A stretch of 46,490 nt of DNA from Chitinophagales bacterium (GTDB taxonomy: Bacteria; Bacteroidota; Bacteroidia; Chitinophagales; Chitinophagaceae), in the NCBI GenBank assembly GCA_015654695.1, contig JAATGJ010000122.1, forward strand, positions 1-46,490, written 5' to 3'. A model generated the notes under the pieces. That model did not search any database. It saw nothing but the letters and a program-made list of their open reading frames with translations, and was not told the origin of the DNA. Position 1 is the first letter of the stretch. Each line of letters begins with the position of its first letter. The position numbers were made by a program, and so were the translations under genes. Shown here piece after piece: positions 40,904 to 46,490 of the stretch.

Positions 40904-40957
40904 AAACCGGGCTGTAACTAACCGGTTTGACAAAACAGGCCCGGCTGTTTTGTCAAA
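40904..40957 (+). other. Nested hairpins with complementary loop, between DUF2306 gene and small ORF
   Basis: A perfect 13-bp hairpin (TTTGACAAAACAG and CTGTTTTGTCAAA, loop GCCCGG) lies at 40926-40957. Upstream, AAACCGG (40904-40910) can pair with CCGGTTT (40922-40928), which shares bases with the hairpin foot. The loop GCCCGG is exactly complementary to CCGGGC at 40907-40912. It can act as a terminator of the DUF2306 gene, although there is no clear T-run, or as an alternative-structure leader for the next gene. Confidence 0.55.
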
Positions 40958-40982
40958 CAAAAACATTTTAAAAACTAAAACA

Positions 40983-41363
40983 ATGAAATCAATCTTGTAC
41001 GTTGCTGCCGCTTTAATGATCGGCGCCAGCATTTACGGGTTTGTTGATTACAGCAAAACAAGCCGTCACAAAGAATTTACAAACATGTATAATGAAAATG
41101 AAACGGGAGAGCCGGAGATAAAAAAAGAAGACGTGATAACGGATGATATTCTCCCGGCGGTTAAAAGCGAACAAACTGAAGTGGTGGAAAAAGAAGCAGT
41201 GAAAGAAGAAGCAAAGACAGAATTAAAAGAGGCGATCAATACAATCGTGAAAAAATTCAAAAAGAAAAGATCCATTGACTATGAAAGCTTCAGCCGGGCG
41301 CCATTAAGAGAAGAAGTAGTGGCGGAGCCTGTCTTAAAAGAAGTAAAAATCAAAGAGCAGTAA
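40983..41363 (+). CDS. Small membrane-anchored protein of unknown function
   Basis: The ATG at 40983 gives 126 residues (the frame also runs upstream into a hairpin from a TTG at 40950, less likely). One N-terminal hydrophobic segment (SILYVAAALMIGASIYGFVD, 3-22), then a charged, low-complexity helical region rich in Glu, Lys and Val (ESEQTEVVEKEA-type, 55-105). No family is recognised. It is followed by a terminator and stands alone. Confidence 0.65.
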   Translation: MKSILYVAAALMIGASIYGFVDYSKTSRHKEFTNMYNENETGEPEIKKEDVITDDILPAVKSEQTEVVEKEAVKEEAKTELKEAINTIVKKFKKKRSIDYESFSRAPLREEVVAEPVLKEVKIKEQ

Positions 41364-41387
41364 AAAGCATACAGTAACGCTGCTCTG

Positions 41388-41418
41388 ACCTCCCGTCCGC
41401 CGTACCGGGAGGTTTTTA
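41388..41418. terminator. Terminator between the small ORF and gldD
   Basis: ACCTCCCG and CGGGAGGT form an 8-bp stem with a 10-base loop, followed by TTTT. It serves the plus-strand gene; its T-run overlaps the gldD stop region. Confidence 0.75.
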
Positions 41419-42006
41419 TTTCCACTTCAATGTGTTGATCAGGTGGAATAAATCTTTTTTCACAAAATCATTTACTATACTTAATGAATCTTCATTGGGT
41501 GTAGCATCAAAATACAAAGCGCCTCTTAAAAAGTTTTTAGTAGAGTCAGTCAGGAAAAACTGGTTGGCGGTAGCGGTATTACCTTTTAATGAATAGTAAA
41601 TGCCTTCCACCCCGTTGGGTGTCCTCATTACGCTGTCTTCAATACCGGTTGATACCTCGGTATGTTGTTTATAGGCCATCTTGAAACCATCATTCACCAA
41701 TGAATCAAAATTATTTTGACCAACAGGTTTGTAGCTGATATATATCCGTCCGCCAAAACGCGGCAGATCAATATTAATCCAGTAATCTTCTGCTTTGTCC
41801 CGGAAGAACATGGAGTCTTTCACCACCATGGCATAAACCGGGTATTCAAATGTGTAAGGATAACCGGGCTGATCGAAAGACTGGTATTTTTTTTCAGGGA
41901 ATTCAATATTGAAATAGCCTTTCTTTTTGTACGTATAAGGACTATTGCAGGCAAGCAATGATCCTGTAATAACCAATAACCCGGTAATATATTTTATAAA
42001 CCTCAT
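41416..42006 (-). CDS. gldD: Gliding motility lipoprotein GldD
   Basis: 196 residues with lipobox SLLAC (Cys 20). YKKKGYFNIEFPEKKYQSFD, PYTFEYPVYA, YWINIDLPRFGGRIYISYKP and SLKGNTATANQFFLTDSTKN and FLRGALYFDATPNEDSL are characteristic of GldD. It is needed for gliding in Flavobacterium and lies next to gldE, as in most members of the phylum. Its exact biochemical role is unknown. Confidence 0.95.
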   Translation of the reverse strand: MRFIKYITGLLVITGSLLACNSPYTYKKKGYFNIEFPEKKYQSFDQPGYPYTFEYPVYAMVVKDSMFFRDKAEDYWINIDLPRFGGRIYISYKPVGQNNFDSLVNDGFKMAYKQHTEVSTGIEDSVMRTPNGVEGIYYSLKGNTATANQFFLTDSTKNFLRGALYFDATPNEDSLSIVNDFVKKDLFHLINTLKWK

Positions 42007-42013
42007 CTCCCTC

Positions 42014-43354
42014 TTATCCTTTTATGTTCATTGTTACTTTTACCAGCTTCACCCGGTTGTTTTCTACTTCCATCACAGTAAATACAAAATCACCTGCACT
42101 TACTTCCGCACCAACTTTTGGGAATTCTCCTGCCACTTCCAATACCAGCCCGCCTATTGATTCGCTTTCTCCTTTTACTTTGTCAAATGTATCCATCGGC
42201 AACTGCATCATCTTGCATATATCATGTATCATCGTTTTGCCTTCAAAGATGTAGGTAGTATCATCCACTTTGCGATTGCCGCTTTCTTCTTCATCAAATT
42301 CATCCCGTATTTCGCCGATTACTTCTTCCAGTATATCTTCCATCGTTACAATGCCGCTGGTGCCGCCAAATTCATCTACCACGATAGCGAAATGTATATG
42401 ACGTGATTGAAATTCTTTCAGCAGGTCTTCTATCAGTTTTGATTCTGGTACGAAGTAAGGCTGGCGCATTAAAGGATGCCAGTCAAAACTTTCTGCTTCG
42501 TTTAAAAAAGCTATAAGGTCCTTGGTATTAATGATACCGGTTATTTCATCAAGACTGCCTTTATACACGGGCAGGCGGGAATAGTGAAGTTCTTCTATTT
42601 TCCGGTTCAGGTCGCCGAATGAAGTGTCATACTCAATACCGCTTACATCGAGCCGGCTGCGCATGATCTGTTTTACAGAAATGTTTCCAAACTTTACGAT
42701 GCCTTTCATAATGCTCTTCTCGGCAGGAGAAGCTTCCTCGTCCGTTTTGATGTCAATAGCTTCATCCAGTTCGCGGATACTAAGGGCTTCAGATCTGTTA
42801 GCCCCCATTCTTTTTCCTATTCCATCTGCCAGTGAAACCACCCATTTGCTGATTCGCCGCAGCACCAGGTGAACCCCTTCTACGACGGCGGATGACCCAT
42901 AAGCAAAGCGAAGGTTGTTTTGCGTAGCCCAGATCTTTGGTAATACTTCGCAAAAGAATAATAATACAAAGGCGATGACCAGGGCCTTGATCATCATTTC
43001 CAGAGCGAAATGAAGGCCGCCAAATGAAATGAACTGGCTGATCAGGAAATTGGAAAGAATAGCGATACAGATACTGATAAAAGTATTGGCAATAAGAAGT
43101 GAGGCATATACTTCTTTCGGCTCTTCTAATAATGTTATGATGCGTTTGGCTGCTGAATGTTGTTTTGTCTTCAGCATATTGATGTCTTTATTATTCAGGG
43201 AAAACAAAGCCACTTCCGCTCCTGAAATGGTGAAGGCGAGTAATAATAAAGCGGCTAATACAAAAATGAGAAAAGTAGTGCCCGTTGGATCAATGGCCAG
43301 GAAAATGAAGGAGAGTTTGGTATATAACAGATTGATGACCGAATGACTATCCAA
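42014..43354 (-). CDS. gldE: Gliding motility-associated protein GldE (CorC/HlyC-like)
   Basis: 446 residues: an N-terminal DUF21 membrane domain (about 1-190) with TISGAEVALFSLN, two CBS domains (about 205-330; ISVKQIMRSRLDVSGIEYD, HFAIVVDEFGGTSGIVTMED), then the transporter-associated CorC-HlyC domain (about 350-440; IGGLVLEVAGEFPKVGAEVS). Related proteins handle magnesium efflux. In Flavobacterium it supports GldD. It lies seven bases before gldD. Confidence 0.95.
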   Translation of the reverse strand: MDSHSVINLLYTKLSFIFLAIDPTGTTFLIFVLAALLLLAFTISGAEVALFSLNNKDINMLKTKQHSAAKRIITLLEEPKEVYASLLIANTFISICIAILSNFLISQFISFGGLHFALEMMIKALVIAFVLLFFCEVLPKIWATQNNLRFAYGSSAVVEGVHLVLRRISKWVVSLADGIGKRMGANRSEALSIRELDEAIDIKTDEEASPAEKSIMKGIVKFGNISVKQIMRSRLDVSGIEYDTSFGDLNRKIEELHYSRLPVYKGSLDEITGIINTKDLIAFLNEAESFDWHPLMRQPYFVPESKLIEDLLKEFQSRHIHFAIVVDEFGGTSGIVTMEDILEEVIGEIRDEFDEEESGNRKVDDTTYIFEGKTMIHDICKMMQLPMDTFDKVKGESESIGGLVLEVAGEFPKVGAEVSAGDFVFTVMEVENNRVKLVKVTMNIKG

Positions 43355-43438
43355 TGCAGGGATGTTTTGTTGACAGGTTGAATGATAAGGATTGTTCCGT
43401 TATTTCGGAACAAAGTTATTGTTTTAGCCCTACATAAT

Positions 43439-43873
43439 TTAAAATGGAAGATTTTCTGACGGATCACCGATTGGTGGCGGGTCAGTAGTTCCATGTCCTT
43501 CCATAGTGCCATCGCCGGAAGGTGGCGTACCGGGGCTATCCATTCGTTTGTCCAGCATGATGAGATTATCGCCTACTACTTCCGTAGCAAACTTGCGGTT
43601 GCCGTCTTTGTCGTCCCAGCTGCGGGTACGCAAACGACCTTCTATATAAACGAGGCTGCTTTTGTGTAAATACTTTTGTGCCAGCTCGGCGAGGCCACGC
43701 CATAATACGACTGTGTGCCACTCTGTTTGAGACACTAATTTTCCTGAGCGGTCCTTAAAGGTTTCAGTAGTGGCAAGGGGAAATTTGGCTACCGCAATAT
43801 TTCCTTCGAGGAACTGTACATCAGGATCCTTTCCCAGGTTGCCAATGAGCATTACTCTGTTTACGCCTCTCAT
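43439..43873 (-). CDS. ssb: Single-stranded DNA-binding protein
   Basis: 144 residues: OB fold beginning MRGVNRVMLIGNLGKDPDVQ, with WHTVVLWRGLAELAQKYLHK and LVYIEGRLRTRSWDDKDGNR, a Gly/Pro-rich linker and the acidic tip ENLPF that binds partner proteins. It protects single-stranded DNA in replication and repair. Its place between mutY and gldE is conserved in the phylum. Confidence 0.96.
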   Translation of the reverse strand: MRGVNRVMLIGNLGKDPDVQFLEGNIAVAKFPLATTETFKDRSGKLVSQTEWHTVVLWRGLAELAQKYLHKSSLVYIEGRLRTRSWDDKDGNRKFATEVVGDNLIMLDKRMDSPGTPPSGDGTMEGHGTTDPPPIGDPSENLPF

Positions 43874-43976
43874 ACGCTTTTCGTTTTCTGATTAAATAAT
43901 CGTCTTCAGGCTTTGCGTGTTTCTTAAAGTTAAATTTTTTTAGGCGGAATAAAAAAATAAACTCCTGAGAGAGCTG

Positions 43977-45077
43977 TTAAAATAAAACCGGGGGTTTGGG
44001 TGCGAACAAGTATAGATTTATAAATTTTGGGAAAGCATATTTGCTCAATTTATTCTTTGCCAGCCAGAGCCACGCGGCAGCTACCGGGTTATTTTTTACA
44101 TCAGGATTTTTTTTGAGATTTATTTTGATGAATTGCCCGGCGATAAGCTGGTGTGAAAGCTGCTGCTTATAAGGTGATGAAACAGAAACCAGGTCATAAT
44201 TTTTCTTTGGCAGTAGTCCTTTATTTTCTGCTTGCAATAATAGGGTGTTCAAATCCTGTTCTTTATCCATCTCGATCATGGGAAATTCGTATAGTTGCTG
44301 CCATATATCTTTTCCTGTTCTTTGATGAATGGCCATTTTACCTTCATGTTCCAATACAAAATAATAAAACCAGCGTTTTTTAATCGTCAACTTCTTTTCC
44401 TTTACAGGCAATTCATTTATTTTATTATTTAAAAAAGCATAACAGGTTGTTTTAAACATACACTGACTGCAAACAGGAGCAGGTTTACAGATCACTGCAC
44501 CAAAATCCATGATAGCCTGGTTATATAAGCCCGGTTGTTTTTTATCTAATAGTTTATCGGCTAATTCAGTAAACTTTTTCCTGCCTTCAGTAGAATCAAT
44601 CGGGGTATTGATGCCAAATACTCTTGCTAAAACCCGAAATACATTTCCATCTACAACAGCATGGGGTAAATTGAAAGCAAAAGAGGATATAGCAGCGGCA
44701 GTGTATGGACCCACTCCTTTTAACGCTTTTATTTCTTCATAAGAGCCCGGGAATTTCCCCTTCAGTTCTTTTGAAATATATTTTGCTGAAGCGATCAGGT
44801 TCCGGCAACGGGTGTAATAGCCAAGACCCTCCCATAATTTGAAAACCTTTTCTTCCGGCGCTTTTGCCAGCCTATGTACGTCAGGGAATGTTTTAATAAA
44901 ATTGTTGTAGTAATTGAGTCCCTGCTCCACCCTGGTTTGTTGCAGGATGATCTCACTCAGCCATATTTTATACGGATCTTTTTCTCCCTTCCAGGGCATC
45001 TGGCGGGTATTTTTTTCACGATTCCATTTCTGTAGTATGCGGGGAAAATTCTGCGGTTTTTTGCTGGTATCAGGCAT
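43977..45077 (-). CDS. mutY: A/G-specific adenine glycosylase
   Basis: 366 residues. It removes adenine opposite 8-oxoguanine. The HhH-GPD core has WLSEIILQQTRVEQGLNYYN with the catalytic Glu, and LKGVGPYTAAAISSFAF followed by VVDGNVFRVLARVFG with the catalytic Asp. The iron-sulfur loop reads CKPAPVCSQCMFKTTC, i.e. C-X5-C-X2-C-X5-C, with one residue fewer than the usual first spacing. A NUDIX-like C-terminal domain follows. It lies divergent to the HU gene. Confidence 0.95.
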   Translation of the reverse strand: MPDTSKKPQNFPRILQKWNREKNTRQMPWKGEKDPYKIWLSEIILQQTRVEQGLNYYNNFIKTFPDVHRLAKAPEEKVFKLWEGLGYYTRCRNLIASAKYISKELKGKFPGSYEEIKALKGVGPYTAAAISSFAFNLPHAVVDGNVFRVLARVFGINTPIDSTEGRKKFTELADKLLDKKQPGLYNQAIMDFGAVICKPAPVCSQCMFKTTCYAFLNNKINELPVKEKKLTIKKRWFYYFVLEHEGKMAIHQRTGKDIWQQLYEFPMIEMDKEQDLNTLLLQAENKGLLPKKNYDLVSVSSPYKQQLSHQLIAGQFIKINLKKNPDVKNNPVAAAWLWLAKNKLSKYAFPKFINLYLFAPKPPVLF

Positions 45078-45218
45078 TTCGTCTTATTAAACCGGTTTAA
45101 ATATCTGCCAATTTCCGTAATCTGGTTTGAACCCGGGATAAATTTTTTACCTATTATATTGACAATCATTTTATTTTGTAGTAAATTGTTCTTTCAAAAC
45201 CACTTAAACCCTGTAATA

Positions 45219-45536
45219 ATGAGAAAAGCAGATCTCGTTAACCAGATATCCGAAAAGACGGGGATACCCAAAGTTGATGTCCTGGTTACACTCGAAACCA
45301 TGTTCAAAGAAGTAAAAGACACCCTGTCAGCCGGTGAAAATATCTATATCCGTGGCTTTGGTAGTTTTATCACCAAAAAAAGAGCTGCCAAGATCGGAAG
45401 GAACATTAAAAAGAATATCGCCGTCCATATTCCTGAACATTATATCCCTGCTTTTAAACCGGCAAAGGAATTTGTCGCCGAAGTAAAAAAGATAAAGGAA
45501 ATCAAGCCAGATGCGGGTCCCGGAGAGGACGCGTAA
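45219..45536 (+). CDS. HU-family DNA-binding protein with acidic C-terminal tail
   Basis: The ATG at 45219 (MRKADLVNQISEKTGIPKVD) is the natural start, giving 105 residues. The core has the HU/IHF fold: helix 1 region, GENIYIRGFGSFITKKRAAK and NPAT-like GRNIKKNIAVHIPEHYIPAF, then KPAKEFVAEVKK. A short tail rich in Asp and Glu ends the protein. It bends and compacts DNA. It heads a TPR gene and is divergent from mutY. Confidence 0.92.
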   Translation: MRKADLVNQISEKTGIPKVDVLVTLETMFKEVKDTLSAGENIYIRGFGSFITKKRAAKIGRNIKKNIAVHIPEHYIPAFKPAKEFVAEVKKIKEIKPDAGPGEDA

Positions 45537-45643
45537 TTCCCAATTGCCAGAGGAGGGTAAACATATCTATTTTAAAAAGATTCTCTTTTATTAGCCAACA
45601 ATCATGGGTATTAGGGTAATTTTGCTTTCCAAATTTTAAGAAA

Positions 45644-46490
45644 GTGAAGCGTCCCCAGTTGATCACCATCGGCACAGCTATTTTTCTCGTAGCAATTATT
45701 TATTTTTTTGGGCGCACTACGCCTTATAAGAAACCTGTTGAAATAGCGGATGGGCATATACACTCCACCGAAGCTGGTAATCTGGCTGACACTATATTAA
45801 ATATGGCGAAAAGCCAGATTAAACCTGAGCAGGTGATCAGGATCACTACCCTGGAGAATTCAATTTCCCGGGGAGACGTAAAAGATCAGCAGCTAAAAAT
45901 TTACCATCAACTGGCCCATTTCTGGGGCGATTCAGCCGGAATTTTTCTTCCTTACGCCTGGTATGAGGCTGAAGCAGCAAGATTGGAAAATTCGGAAAAT
46001 TCCCTCACCTTTGCTGCCCGCTTATTTTTGGATAACCTGCAGCAGGAACAGAATGGTAAGTTCAGAACATGGGAAGCTTTGCAGGCCAAAGATTTGTTTG
46101 AAAGATCTTTGATGATAAACCCGGATAATGATTCAGCCAAAGTAGGCCTTGGCGCGTGCTACCTGTTTGGAAATATTTCTGACGCACCTATGGAAGGAAT
46201 AGCGAAGATCAGGCAGGTGGTTGAAAAAGACAGTACGAATATCTATGCACAGATGATGCTGGCAAAAGGTTCGCTGGTCTCCGGGCAATACGATAAAGCT
46301 ATCAGCCGATTACAAACGATCAACAGGATGCAGCCGGCTAACCCGGAAGCTATCCTGATGCTGGCGGATGTATCTGAAAGAACAGGCGATAAGATAAAAG
46401 CAATAAAATGGTATGAGGTAAGCCTGCGGTTCATCAAAAGGCCGGATGTGAGAACAGAGATCGAAAAGCGGATAGCGCAATTGAAGAAAT
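45644..46490 (+). CDS. TPR-repeat membrane-anchored protein (cut by the window end)
   Basis: From a GTG at 45644 the frame is open to the window edge (282 codons). The start VKRPQLITIGTAIFLVAIIY gives a membrane anchor, followed by soluble helices with TPR motifs (LFERSLMINPDNDSAKVGLG, AKGSLVSGQYDKAISRLQTI, ALMLADVSERTGDK-type). The HU then TPR order is common in Bacteroidota, where a ribonuclease G gene usually follows; that gene would be outside this window. The start is uncertain because no ATG precedes the membrane helix. Confidence 0.8.
   Translation, partial: MKRPQLITIGTAIFLVAIIYFFGRTTPYKKPVEIADGHIHSTEAGNLADTILNMAKSQIKPEQVIRITTLENSISRGDVKDQQLKIYHQLAHFWGDSAGIFLPYAWYEAEAARLENSENSLTFAARLFLDNLQQEQNGKFRTWEALQAKDLFERSLMINPDNDSAKVGLGACYLFGNISDAPMEGIAKIRQVVEKDSTNIYAQMMLAKGSLVSGQYDKAISRLQTINRMQPANPEAILMLADVSERTGDKIKAIKWYEVSLRFIKRPDVRTEIEKRIAQLKK

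Noticed and set aside
1-46490. CRISPR array, tRNA or rRNA genes
   Set aside because: No regularly spaced repeats of suitable length and no cloverleaf or rRNA-like stretch were seen by eye.

Overview
The window reads as chromosomal DNA of a member of the Bacteroidota, most likely a Chitinophagaceae-like organism. The evidence is a SusC/SusD pair, the gliding genes gldD and gldE next to ssb and mutY, a bamA-ompH-ompH-ompH-murI cluster, a carB of about 950 residues without the C-terminal regulatory domain, weak ribosome binding sites, and several promoters with the Bacteroidota -7 box TAnnTTTG. No rRNA, tRNA, CRISPR array or complete insertion sequence was seen.

Layout. 1-93: start of a probable transposase-type gene leaving the window. 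155-6793: an orphan SusD lipoprotein, then a complete SusC/SusD nutrient-uptake pair. 6978-12739: an M14 peptidase, a frameshifted MORN-type lipoprotein and a large MG2-type envelope protein. 13032-19804: cell-envelope cluster (uppS, bamA, three ompH/skp-like chaperones, murI). 20082-20965: rpmH, rnpA, yidD. 20947-23964, minus strand: DUF1203, an Ada-like gene broken by one in-frame stop, superoxide dismutase, a DUF6958-like gene and tadA. 24135-27461: a YtxH protein and carB. 27500-29374: an AT-rich two-gene insertion, an ABC/OLD-type ATPase plus a small TOPRIM-like protein, which looks like a defence module. 29379-34817: a DinB-like protein, comEC, purH and an EamA transporter. 34898-40088, minus strand: polysaccharide deacetylase, lutB, DUF3109 and a TPR membrane protein broken by an in-frame stop. 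40218-41363: a DUF2306 membrane protein and a small unknown protein. 41416-45077, minus strand: gldD, gldE, ssb, mutY. 45219 to the end: an HU-family protein and a TPR protein cut by the window edge.

Most genes are core housekeeping. Undecaprenyl-diphosphate synthesis, outer-membrane protein assembly (BamA with Skp-like chaperones) and D-glutamate supply form one envelope-building cluster. The SusC/SusD pair binds and imports a nutrient. The rpmH-rnpA-yidD cluster supplies L34, the RNase P protein and a membrane-insertion factor.

Three things stand out. First, the ATPase/TOPRIM-like pair between carB and the DinB gene is visibly AT-richer than its neighbours and is the best candidate for an undescribed (defence) system. 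Second, short GC-rich palindromes are scattered through leaders and inside reading frames: purH carries three in-frame copies and comEC one, and one copy in each gene encodes the same LPAGQAG peptide. Third, three genes carry single-event lesions: two in-frame TAA codons (Ada-like, TPR protein) and one single-base frameshift (MORN lipoprotein).
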